DNA of 12,887 nt from JBBQKP01 sp038326995 (GCA_038326995.1 JBBQKP010000090.1:1-12887); one strand, 5' to 3'. Counted from the first letter of the stretch, positions 1-8,540 are shown. Notes: a model not told the origin generated them from the sequence alone. Numbers and translations are program-made.

Positions 1-66
1 AAAATTGGATGCGCTTCGGGTTTGCGCGCGTTGACCGATGCGCTCATGGGCGAATGGGATAGGTAA
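1..66 (+). CDS. C-terminal end of an unidentified protein (cut by left edge)
   Basis: Frame 1 is open from the first base to a TAA at 64-66 and encodes 21 residues ending ALMGEWDR. The piece is too short to assign to a family. The reason to consider it coding is that a diverged copy at 1229-1284 ends in the same frame with ALLLEWDR. Several differences near the end are synonymous (GAT/GAC for Asp, AGG/AGA for Arg), and the stop is kept but as a different codon (TAA against TGA). The homology continues past the stop, so this could instead be the edge of a non-coding repeat that happens to be open here. No function is proposed. Confidence 0.35.
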   Translation, partial: KIGCASGLRALTDALMGEWDR

Positions 67-130
67 GGATCACATGGGTCTGAAACACCCGGCGAATCAA
101 AAAGCTGAACTCGAATGTACGCAATTCGAG
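11..130 (+). repeat. Diverged direct repeat, copy A
   Basis: Starting at the shared 'gcgcttcgggtt', this stretch aligns by eye with 1229-1336 through 'cgatgcgct', 'gaatggga', 'acat.ggtc.g.aacac' and 'gaactc.aat'. A gap of about nine bases is needed in copy B. I estimate identity at two thirds or so. It spans the end of the open frame at 1-66 and about 60 bases of 3' flank. Confidence 0.55.
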
Positions 131-140
131 TCCGTTAAAG

Positions 141-156
141 CGCCAGCAAGCTGGCG
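141..156. repeat. Short REP-like hairpin
   Basis: The sequence cgccagc-aa-gctggcg forms a perfect 7-bp inverted repeat with a two-base centre (in RNA, more likely 6 bp closing a caag loop). It is followed by 'gctacg'. From memory, 'gccagcaagctggcg' hairpins recur between genes in several planctomycete and acidobacterial genomes. No T-tract follows, so it is not a typical terminator. Confidence 0.5.
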
Positions 157-195
157 GCTACGCCCGGAAAATAAATGCTTCTTCAATCAACCGCT

Positions 196-477
196 TCAGG
201 AGTTAATTGGGGGTTCAACTGGGGGTTCAAACGACCATCGCCGGGTACCACGTTTTGTGTACTCGCAAAGCGTGCCGTTGGGCGTGCGGTTCGCTCGACG
301 TCCCGGGCACGCTCTGGAATACCAGAACGTGGCATCCGGCAACGCGCGATCGTACAGCACAAAGATGATATTGATCGGGTTCTGGCTGCCAGTGCGTAAC
401 CGGGTACCCATTGTGCTTTTTGTAGGAAGTAAAACGAGGGAGAGAAGTACGGCGACGCAGCTCTTTTTGAAAAGCAT
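196..477 (-). CDS. Possible small secreted protein (weak)
   Basis: This 93-codon minus-strand frame starts at an ATG at 477 and begins MLFKKSCVAVLLSLVLLP, which looks like a Sec signal peptide: two lysines, then a hydrophobic core. After that there is a short stretch NPINIIFVLYD that loosely recalls sulfatase N-termini, then Arg/Pro-rich sequence with no family resemblance. There is no clear ribosome-binding site upstream, the region is surrounded by repeats, and the other frames are also open here, as often happens in GC-rich DNA. It may be a chance frame or a decayed gene remnant. I would not rely on it. Confidence 0.15.
   Translation of the reverse strand: MLFKKSCVAVLLSLVLLPTKSTMGTRLRTGSQNPINIIFVLYDRALPDATFWYSRACPGRRANRTPNGTLCEYTKRGTRRWSFEPPVEPPINS
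208..231 (+). repeat. 12-bp tandem duplication
   Basis: The unit tgggggttcaac is followed directly by tgggggttcaaa. This is an exact repeat except for the last base. Confidence 0.6.
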
Positions 478-523
478 CGACTAGATATATCCCGATTCGC
501 GCGTCTCGCGCCATAATTCTCGC

Positions 524-641
524 GGGCGTCCGCGGACAAGTCCGCGGCGAAACGAGTGCGTGAGAGCGATCTGTTTTCCTGTTTCGCGGCGGGCGCGAGC
601 CCGCGTAAGCTCACAAAATTGTTCAGCGCTGGCGGGTGCAT
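524..641 (+). repeat. Long direct repeat, copy 1
   Basis: It shares with 673-784 the blocks 'gggcgtccgcgg', 'cggcgaaacga.tgcg', 'gagagcgatctgtttt', 'gggcgcgagc' and 'ttgttcagcgctggcg', in the same order. Copy 1 has an extra 'acaagtccgcgg' near its start. Resemblance probably extends about 30 bases further left, through 'attcgcgc', giving a period near 150 bp. It contains no open frame of its own. Confidence 0.75.
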
Positions 642-672
642 GTTGGGTCAACATTCGCGCTAACGTTCTCTT

Positions 673-784
673 GGGCGTCCGCGGCGAAACGAATGCGAGA
701 GAGCGATCTGTTTTCGCGTTTCGCCGCGGGCGCGAGCACGCGTGTGCTCGCAAGGTTGTTCAGCGCTGGCGCGTAAGAGCACAT
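673..784 (+). repeat. Long direct repeat, copy 2, with internal palindrome
   Basis: This is the second copy of the 524-641 element, in the same orientation. Within it, 732-751 is a hairpin with perfect 8-bp arms, gcgagcac and gtgctcgc, around a gcgt loop. The matching place in copy 1 (595-614) keeps only the inner gagc/gctc pairing, so the hairpin is either better preserved or newly improved here. Confidence 0.75.
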
Positions 785-895
785 AGGGTTCGCAGTACGA
801 CGCGGACCTTTGGGCGTTCGCGCTGATCGGCATACGAATGCTCCGTAAAATACTGCGGACCTTACACGTCTGCGTGTCTGCGCTTCTGGGCGCAC

Positions 896-979
896 CCGTC
901 GCTTACGCTTCGGGCTCGTCGGCGCTTTTGGATTGGTGTGCGAAGACGAAAAGCAACGAGCCGGAAGCGTAAGCGACGG
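896..979. repeat. Long inverted repeat around 'gaagcgtaagcgacgg'
   Basis: The arm at 896-918 is the reverse complement of 957-979 with 22 of 23 bases matching. The 38-base middle can pair further (gctttt near 924-929 with aaaagc near 949-954). The right arm reads cgagccggaagcgtaagcgacgg. I associate this 'gccg...gcgtaagcgac' wording with an abundant planctomycete intergenic repeat. It may be a non-autonomous element or two oppositely inserted copies of a single-arm repeat. Confidence 0.75.
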
Positions 980-1133
980 ACTTATCAATTGAAGTCGTCG
1001 AGAGAATTTGAGAGAGAGTGCGTCACTCGTTGCTCGCGCTTCAAGATTGCACATATCTTTTAAATCTCTGCGAAGTGTCAGGACGACCCTGTTTTCAAAT
1101 GTTTTTAGACCACAAGCTCCGGCCCGTGTTCTC

Positions 1134-1157
1134 CACCGGTCGGAGACCGGTGCCACC
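1134..1157 (-). repeat. REP-like 24-bp hairpin, copy 1
   Basis: Read on the minus strand this is ggtggcaccggtctcc followed by gaccggtg. Arms 1134-1141 and 1145-1152 are a perfect 8-bp inverted repeat with a 3-base loop. A second copy in the opposite orientation lies at 3715-3738 with 21 of 24 bases the same. Confidence 0.7.
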
Positions 1158-1206
1158 AAAACCATTAAAAACCAAGAACTTAATGCCGCATCACTACGTG
1201 AAAAAA

Positions 1207-1284
1207 ATGAGTGCAATCTTCAGCGCTCGCGCTTCGGGTTCGCGCTCCCGTGGCGATGCGCTGTTGCTCGAATGGGACAGATGA
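1207..1284 (+). pseudogene. Possible second, detached gene end (...LLLEWDR stop)
   Basis: A short frame from ATG 1207 to TGA 1282-1284 ends ALLLEWDR, matching the end of the frame at 1-66 (ALMGEWDR). Upstream of about 1229 the resemblance is lost, and the longer frame containing it runs through the REP-like hairpin at 1134-1157, so only the 3' end of the presumed parent gene survives. The poly-A run just before the ATG offers no clear Shine-Dalgarno. I treat it as a remnant rather than a functional 25-residue protein, but a small real gene cannot be excluded. Confidence 0.3.
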
Positions 1285-1336
1285 CGGCGACATCGGTCAG
1301 GAACACAAAGTCGAACTCAAATATGCGCATTTCGCG
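1229..1336 (+). repeat. Diverged direct repeat, copy B
   Basis: Second copy of the element at 11-130, in direct orientation about 1.2 kb away. See copy A for the shared blocks. It lacks about nine bases present in A after 'aacac'. Confidence 0.55.
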
Positions 1337-1433
1337 TCGGCCGATGTGAGTGATGGCGGCGTAAGGTGAGTGGCGACCTGGAGATGGGCCCAAAGATGGA
1401 GGAAATGGAGTCGTGAAAATGGGTGGTAAACGG

Positions 1434-1479
1434 GTGCGAAATGGCGGTGAATGAGGGTAAATCTGTGCGAAATGGCGGT
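1434..1479 (+). repeat. 15-bp direct repeat, 31-bp period
   Basis: The sequence gtgcgaaatggcggt occurs exactly at 1434-1448 and 1465-1479. A weaker relative, ggtgtcgaaaatgcg, follows at 1481-1495. The pair ends about 60 bases before the cyclase start, so the sites could bind a regulator, but a decayed repeat is equally possible. Confidence 0.6.
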
Positions 1480-1494
1480 CGGTGTCGAAAATGC

Positions 1495-1518
1495 GTAGTG
1501 TTTCCTCAGTAGTGTTTC
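1495..1518 (+). repeat. 10-bp direct repeat upstream of the cyclase gene
   Basis: The sequence gtagtgtttc occurs at 1495-1504 and 1509-1518, a 14-bp period, ending 22 bases before the TTG start. Its position suggests an operator or the core promoter region. I could not identify a good -10/-35 pair here. Confidence 0.5.
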
Positions 1519-1530
1519 GGCAAACGATCA

Positions 1531-1535
1531 ACGGA
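1531..1535 (+). promoter_or_regulatory. Ribosome-binding site deciding the TTG start
   Basis: The sequence cggag, with five bases to the TTG at 1541, is the only reasonable Shine-Dalgarno near the start of the cyclase frame, and it is why the TTG was chosen. Confidence 0.65.
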
Positions 1536-1540
1536 GTTTT

Positions 1541-3613
1541 TTGCGACAATCGATTCAACATTTCCGGCACCTCTGGCTCGGCGTATTGGCCGCGATCGTG
1601 GCGATCGTCGCGTCGGTCACGCCCGGCCCGCGCGAGCTGCTCACGCGGCTCGATTGGCTGCTCTACGACGCGTTCTACAATCTGCGAACCAATGAGTCGC
1701 GACTAAACGGCCCCGTCGTGGTGATCGCCGCGGACGATGACGATTTGAACGTCGTCGAGAGCGGAATGGGCGGAGCGATTCCGGCTTATCGATGGCCCTG
1801 GCCCAGGCAATTCTGGGGCGAGGCGGCGAAATATCTGCAGGCCAACGGCGCGCGGGCCGTTGTATTCGACCTGCAATTCGATCAGCCCAGCGGGTATAAC
1901 GACGAGCTGGACGACGACGCGATGTTCGCCGCGACGATTGATGGATTGAACGTGCCGACGGTGTTCGCCGTCACGCTTCAGAACGGCAAGATCGACCCGC
2001 TCGCGCCGCCGATTTCGAATCCGCGATTGGGCGTCGCGTCGCGCTCGGACAAGGTCGTGCGGTCGTACGGAAGATTCGTCGAAGAGAAGCCCAGTCTTGC
2101 CGAGGCGACGCTGATGGCGATTCAACAACCTGTGGCATCAGAGCCTGAATTCCTGCTGCATTTCGCCGGGCCCGTGGTCAGACCCGACAAGACCAACACG
2201 CTTCGCTACGTCTCTGCCGCCAAGGTGCTGGCCGCATCGCTCAAGCCCGAGAACGCCGAACTCGTCGGCCTGGATCCGAGCATTTTCAAGGACAAAATCG
2301 TCATCATCGGCGCGACCGCCGCCAACACCTATGACCTCTACACCTCGCCCCTGGACAAGCTCTATCCGGGCGTCGATTCGCACGCGACGGCGATCGATAA
2401 TCTCCTGTCGAACCAGCGCGTCCACGAAGCGCGATGGGCATCTATCCTGCTCGTGATCGGCGGCGCATTGCTGACGACACTCGCCGCGATCGTCCCGCGC
2501 TCGACCACGCTCAAACTGCTCTTTGGCGCTTCGGGCATCCTACTAATCGCGTCGATCGGCGTGGTGTTTTTCACGAGGCAAACGATAGTCTGGATTCCCC
2601 TGGCCGCGCCGCTTCTGGCGGGCGTTTTGGGCGTCGTCGGCGGGTTCGCGCAGAGCTTCCTGAGTGAGGACAAGGCACGCAGGCATATGACCAAGGCCTT
2701 GGAGTCGTACGTCTCGCCGCAAGTCACAAGGCTTCTGGAGCGCGACCCGAGCCGCCTGAGTCTTCAGGCCGAGCAGCGCGACATGACGGTGATGTTCACG
2801 GACCTCGCGGGCTTCACGGATTTTTCAGAAGTCGTGCCGGTGCGGGTGCTGAGCCACGTGCTGAATGTGTACATGGACACGATGACGCGCGTGCTTTTGG
2901 ATCACGGCGCGACGGTGGATAAATATGTGGGCGATCAGATCATGGCGTTCTGGAATGCGCCGATCGACCAGCCCGACCACGCCGACCTCGCCGCGGCAAG
3001 CGCGCTCGCGATTCAGCGGGCCGACGCGCTGATCGGCGACCGCCTGATCATCGACCCGAAGCTGGTTGATTTCCTCAAAGACAGGCCCGACATTCGTCAG
3101 ACGCTCGACGACATGGGCAAGACCAAACTCTTCACCCGCATCGGCATCAACAGCGGCGTGATGAACGTCGGCAACATGGGATCGAGCCTGAAATTTCAGT
3201 ACACCGCCATCGGCGACGCCGTCAACGCCGCCGCCCGACTCGAGCCCGCAAACAAGCGTTACGGCACACGAATTCTCGTCTCGGGTGAGTTCGTCAAACT
3301 CCTGAAGAAGCCCTGTTTCACAAAGCGGCTCGACGTGCTTCGCGTCAAGGGAAAAAAACAGGCGACCGAAGTTTTCACGCTCATCGATACGCACGATGAC
3401 TCGCCGAAAACGCGCGAACTGGCGCGGGCCTATGAGGCCGCGTTCGTTCATTATCAGCACGGCGATTTCCTGTCATCCCGCGACGGGCTGATTGCCTTGC
3501 TGAGCGAGTTTGGTGACGATGCCGCGAGCAAGAATCTGCTCGCGCGCGTCGAACACTTTATCGCGAGTCCCCCTTCCGCGTGGGACGGTGTCTACACCAT
3601 GACCGACAAGTAA
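1541..3613 (+). CDS. Membrane-bound class III adenylate cyclase with CHASE2 sensor domain
   Basis: Converts ATP to cAMP at the inner membrane. The 690 residues contain an N-terminal membrane segment (about 12-28), an extracytoplasmic CHASE2 domain (about 33-295, opening LDWLLYDAFYNLR and closing near KIVIIGATA and YPGVDSHATAIDNLL), three membrane helices (about 300-318, 324-345, 349-374), and a class III cyclase domain (about 411-615). All key residues are visible: metal-binding Asp421 (MFTDLAGFT) and Asp465, adenine-selecting Lys461 (VDKYVGDQ) with Thr555, and Asn562 and Arg566 (GDAVNAAARLE). This points to ATP, not GTP, and to an active enzyme. Translation starts at TTG 1541 behind a GGAG site; the first in-frame ATG is codon 76, inside CHASE2. 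The C-terminal tail of about 75 residues is unassigned. No kinase, GAF or PAS domain is present. The CHASE2 ligand is unknown for the family. Its neighbours do not indicate a target. Confidence 0.93.
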   Translation: MRQSIQHFRHLWLGVLAAIVAIVASVTPGPRELLTRLDWLLYDAFYNLRTNESRLNGPVVVIAADDDDLNVVESGMGGAIPAYRWPWPRQFWGEAAKYLQANGARAVVFDLQFDQPSGYNDELDDDAMFAATIDGLNVPTVFAVTLQNGKIDPLAPPISNPRLGVASRSDKVVRSYGRFVEEKPSLAEATLMAIQQPVASEPEFLLHFAGPVVRPDKTNTLRYVSAAKVLAASLKPENAELVGLDPSIFKDKIVIIGATAANTYDLYTSPLDKLYPGVDSHATAIDNLLSNQRVHEARWASILLVIGGALLTTLAAIVPRSTTLKLLFGASGILLIASIGVVFFTRQTIVWIPLAAPLLAGVLGVVGGFAQSFLSEDKARRHMTKALESYVSPQVTRLLERDPSRLSLQAEQRDMTVMFTDLAGFTDFSEVVPVRVLSHVLNVYMDTMTRVLLDHGATVDKYVGDQIMAFWNAPIDQPDHADLAAASALAIQRADALIGDRLIIDPKLVDFLKDRPDIRQTLDDMGKTKLFTRIGINSGVMNVGNMGSSLKFQYTAIGDAVNAAARLEPANKRYGTRILVSGEFVKLLKKPCFTKRLDVLRVKGKKQATEVFTLIDTHDDSPKTRELARAYEAAFVHYQHGDFLSSRDGLIALLSEFGDDAASKNLLARVEHFIASPPSAWDGVYTMTDK

Positions 3614-3631
3614 CGGACAAGAGAAAGACGA

Positions 3632-3643
3632 GTGAATATTCAC
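3632..3643. promoter_or_regulatory. 12-bp perfect palindrome in the cyclase-SH3 gap
   Basis: The perfect palindrome gtgaatattcac lies 18 bases after the cyclase stop. An imperfect one, aatcat-gg-atgatt, follows at 3650-3663. Either could be an operator for the next unit, but there is no other support. Confidence 0.25.
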
Positions 3644-3714
3644 ACCTAAAATCATGGATGATTCAGGATTAGATCATGCACAGTTCGGAGACTCGAGCCA
3701 CTCTTAAGAATGCC

Positions 3715-3738
3715 GGTGGCACCGATCTTTGACCGGTG
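3715..3738 (+). repeat. REP-like 24-bp hairpin, copy 2
   Basis: Reads ggtggcaccgatcttt followed by gaccggtg and matches copy 1 (1134-1157, opposite strand) at 21 of 24 bases. The arms have one mismatch. It sits about 50 bases before the start of the SH3-domain gene, so it is probably in the leader or the promoter region. Confidence 0.7.
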
Positions 3739-3786
3739 TTCGGTGTGATAAACAGAGCCAGAACAATTCACAAAACGGAGATGGAT

Positions 3787-4356
3787 ATGGATATGGAATT
3801 AAATCAGGCCGTTGAAATAAATCTGTCGACCCGCCGCAAGATGTTCGGCGCGTTGGTCGGCGCGGCGATTATTTCCGGCGCATCGGCGCGACGAGCAAAA
3901 GCGCAGGCAGCAACCCCACCAGCAACCCCAGCAGCAACCGCAACCGAGACGCGGTTCGTTCAGCGCGCCAAGGCCGACATTCGTGACGGCAAGAGCGCGG
4001 CCGGGTTGGTGCTGGCGAGCCTGAAGCAAGGCGACGCGGTGGTGGTCGTCGGGCGCGACGAGTCGGGCTGGCTCAGTGTTCAAGTGCCAGGCAAGCCCGG
4101 AGCAGTCGGATTTATTTTCGAGAAAGCGCTCGTGCAGAAAAAGCCGGGCGACGGCACGGGGCTTCGTGAAGCCTTCGCGGGCCGAACCGATACGACCGAA
4201 GTCACCGCGGCGGCGGCGGCGAAGGGGCTCGAGCCGCAGACAATCGCGATGGCCAAGGACCGCGATTGGGACCCTGAAGTGCTGACGAAACTGGCGAAAA
4301 CCCGCAACAGTGTGTCGGCCAAAGATCTGGCGGTTTTCAAGGCATTGATCAAGTAA
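3787..4356 (+). CDS. Tat-exported SH3-domain protein
   Basis: A 189-residue exported protein of unknown precise function. Residues 13-39 form a twin-arginine signal: STRRKMF, then a hydrophobic core (GALVGAAIISGASA) and a probable AKA cleavage site near 39, with an unusual Arg pair just before it. A short Ala/Thr/Pro linker (41-54) leads to a bacterial SH3-like domain (about 56-118, including DIRDGKS, VVVVGRDESGWLSVQV and GAVGFIFEKAL). The C-terminal 70 residues are Ala/Lys-rich and unassigned. SH3b domains commonly bind cell-wall or protein ligands. I chose ATG 3787 because a GGAG at 3777-3780 sits six bases before it; the frame is open back to GTG 3736, and ATGs at 3781 and 3793 are alternatives. 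The M48 lipoprotein gene follows after 40 bases, so the two are likely co-transcribed and act in the same compartment. Confidence 0.8.
   Translation: MDMELNQAVEINLSTRRKMFGALVGAAIISGASARRAKAQAATPPATPAATATETRFVQRAKADIRDGKSAAGLVLASLKQGDAVVVVGRDESGWLSVQVPGKPGAVGFIFEKALVQKKPGDGTGLREAFAGRTDTTEVTAAAAAKGLEPQTIAMAKDRDWDPEVLTKLAKTRNSVSAKDLAVFKALIK
3908..3943 (+). repeat. 12-bp in-frame tandem repeat encoding the linker
   Basis: Three consecutive 12-bp units begin cagcaacc (3908, 3920, 3932) and encode the Ala-Thr-Pro linker between signal peptide and SH3 domain. The unit length is a multiple of three, so copy-number change would lengthen or shorten the linker without a frameshift. Confidence 0.65.
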
Positions 4357-4396
4357 ACCAGCAAGTCTCGGTCACGCAACTGTAAAGAGAACCCAC

Positions 4397-5299
4397 ATGA
4401 AAACATTTGAATCTCAACTGGCGATGCCCCTTTCCATTTCTCGTCGCGGCGTCCTGCTCGCGGGCGGGGCGACTGCGGTCACGGGCTTGATCGCGATTTC
4501 CGGCTGTCAGCAGATTGCGGAGATCGGTTCATCGAGCGGAATGTTGACGCGCGAGCAGTCGGAGATGGTCAGCGCGGGCGGCAAGGCCGTGGGCGCGATG
4601 AACCTCGACAAGGACGAAAAGGCCAAGCTCGCCTACGGCGAATCGATCGCCCTTTCGGTGGCGGCAAAGTTCCCGCTCGATAACAGTCAGTCGCTTCAAA
4701 AATACGCGACACTCGTCGGCCTGACCTTGCTCGAAGCGACCGACGACCCGAGCCTGCCCGTCTTGTTTGGCGTGCTGGCGACGGACGAGATCGTCGCGTG
4801 TGCTTCGCCTTCGGGTCACATCTTTGTGAGCCGGGGAGCGATCAAGAAGATGAAGGACGAGAGCGAACTCGCGGGCGTTCTGGGCCATGAATTGTCGCAC
4901 GTTCTGGCGAACGACGGCATGAAGGCGCTCAGGGCATACAAGCTGAGCGAGGCGGGTTCACAGGCGGCGGCAGCGGCACTGTCGGAGCAAGGGCTGGGCG
5001 AGCTGTCGCAACTGGTCGATGCGGGTTCGGACACGATCCTTAAGAGCGGATACGACAGGCCTCAGGAGTTCAGAGCCGACGCGTCGGGAGCGACGATTGC
5101 GGGCAGGGCCGGGTATGACCCGACCGGACTTCGGCGGTTTCTCGAACAGCTCTCGGCGAACTCGAAAAGTGACCTCGACCAGTGGAACAGCACGCACCCG
5201 CCCAAGGCGCAGCGGATCGCCAGGCTCAATGAGTTGCCCGCACCGACGAGGCCCGGCGCGACTTTACCTGCCCGACTGATGAAGGCGATCGCGGTCTGA
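4397..5299 (+). CDS. M48-family zinc metalloprotease, Tat-exported lipoprotein
   Basis: A 300-residue envelope protease resembling the LoiP/BepA type of M48 peptidase, which degrade or help fold outer-envelope proteins. The N-terminus carries a twin-arginine motif (SRRGVLLAGG, residues 15-24) and a lipobox ending at Cys37 (IAISGC), so it should be exported folded and then lipid-anchored. Gln at +2 would, by the E. coli Lol rule, favour the outer membrane. The zinc site is complete: HELSH (His164, Glu165, His168) and a third ligand, Glu224 in QEFRADASG. The family's THPP segment is at 266-269. There is no transmembrane domain after the lipid anchor and no TPR region, so it is a minimal form. 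Start ATG 4397 has an aaagaga site about eight bases upstream; ATG 4424 is an alternative that would still keep the signal. It forms a unit with the SH3-domain gene 40 bases upstream. Confidence 0.9.
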   Translation: MKTFESQLAMPLSISRRGVLLAGGATAVTGLIAISGCQQIAEIGSSSGMLTREQSEMVSAGGKAVGAMNLDKDEKAKLAYGESIALSVAAKFPLDNSQSLQKYATLVGLTLLEATDDPSLPVLFGVLATDEIVACASPSGHIFVSRGAIKKMKDESELAGVLGHELSHVLANDGMKALRAYKLSEAGSQAAAAALSEQGLGELSQLVDAGSDTILKSGYDRPQEFRADASGATIAGRAGYDPTGLRRFLEQLSANSKSDLDQWNSTHPPKAQRIARLNELPAPTRPGATLPARLMKAIAV

Positions 5300-5371
5300 A
5301 TCGCAATCTGAAGAGCGTCGTCGGTGGTGGTGTAGCCGCGAAAGTCCGACCCATAACCGCGTAACAAACTC

Positions 5372-5403
5372 CCATCCATCCGTTCATCCGAATTGATGGA
5401 TGG
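5372..5403. terminator. 9-bp inverted repeat between M48 and gcvP genes
   Basis: Arms ccatccatc (5372-5380) and gatggatgg (5395-5403) pair perfectly over a 14-base loop. It lies 72 bases after the M48 stop and directly in front of the predicted gcvP promoter. No T-run follows on either strand, so termination is uncertain; it could equally be an operator for gcvP. Confidence 0.35.
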
Positions 5404-5406
5404 AAT

Positions 5407-5435
5407 AGGACAAACGGCTTAAGCTGTCGTATACT
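5407..5435 (+). promoter_or_regulatory. Sigma-70-like promoter giving a leaderless gcvP mRNA
   Basis: A -35-like aggaca (5407-5412, four of six matches to TTGACA), a 17-bp spacer and a -10-like tatact (5430-5435, five of six to TATAAT). The expected start of transcription, about seven bases after the -10, falls on the A of the ATG at 5442. No Shine-Dalgarno precedes that ATG, which agrees with leaderless translation. Confidence 0.6.
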
Positions 5436-5441
5436 ATAAAC

Positions 5442-8429
<2,988 letters not shown>

Positions 8430-8430
8430 T

Positions 8431-8472
8431 CAGAAGCGCGACCCTGCAGGGCGCCGCTCTGAGACGCTTCTG
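8431..8472 (+). terminator. Stem-loop after gcvP
   Basis: Arms cagaagcg (8431-8438) and cgcttctg (8465-8472) pair perfectly, starting two bases after the gcvP stop. The loop contains a smaller perfect palindrome, ccctgcaggg (8442-8451). There is no T-tract, so it may protect the 3' end or mark a Rho-dependent stop rather than act as an intrinsic terminator. Confidence 0.4.
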
Positions 8473-8523
8473 GCGAATCTTCGAACGCTGGAACTTACTG
8501 CGATCCGTCTCGGGGTTGATCAC

Positions 8524-8532
8524 TGCTACACT
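8524..8532 (+). promoter_or_regulatory. Extended -10 promoter, near-leaderless
   Basis: The sequence tgctacact fits the extended -10 pattern TGnTAnnnT (tacact at 8527-8532). No recognisable -35 is present at the right distance. The start of transcription would be expected at about 8539-8541, at or two bases before the ATG at 8541, which has no Shine-Dalgarno. Confidence 0.4.
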
Positions 8533-8540
8533 CCTGTGAC

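Larger units (their letters stand above)
67..1540. other. Gene-poor, repeat-rich intergenic region
   Basis: No convincing gene was found in this 1.47-kb stretch. The open frames on both strands are short, overlap each other and cross repeat copies. It holds the repeats listed separately: copies A and B of an EWDR-ending element, a 7-bp-arm hairpin, a 12-bp tandem pair, two copies of a longer direct repeat, a long inverted repeat, a REP-like hairpin and direct repeats before the cyclase gene. It reads like a place where small non-autonomous repeats have accumulated and decayed. The only weak coding candidate is a minus-strand frame at 196-477. Confidence 0.6.

Noticed and set aside
205..235. 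tRNA T-arm-like 'ggttcaa' words
   Set aside because: They belong to a 12-bp tandem duplication, and no matching acceptor stem, D-arm or anticodon arm surrounds them.
2825..3460. 211-codon minus-strand frame inside the cyclase gene
   Set aside because: Antisense to the conserved catalytic domain; no motif or start signal.
3729..3751. Promoter made of ttgacc and tgataa before the SH3 gene
   Set aside because: The spacer is only 11 bases, and ttgacc is part of the REP-like hairpin.
5300..5441. Glycine riboswitch upstream of gcvP
   Set aside because: I looked for the paired-aptamer layout and conserved purine-rich core and saw neither. The gap is only 142 bases and the promoter sits right at the ATG.
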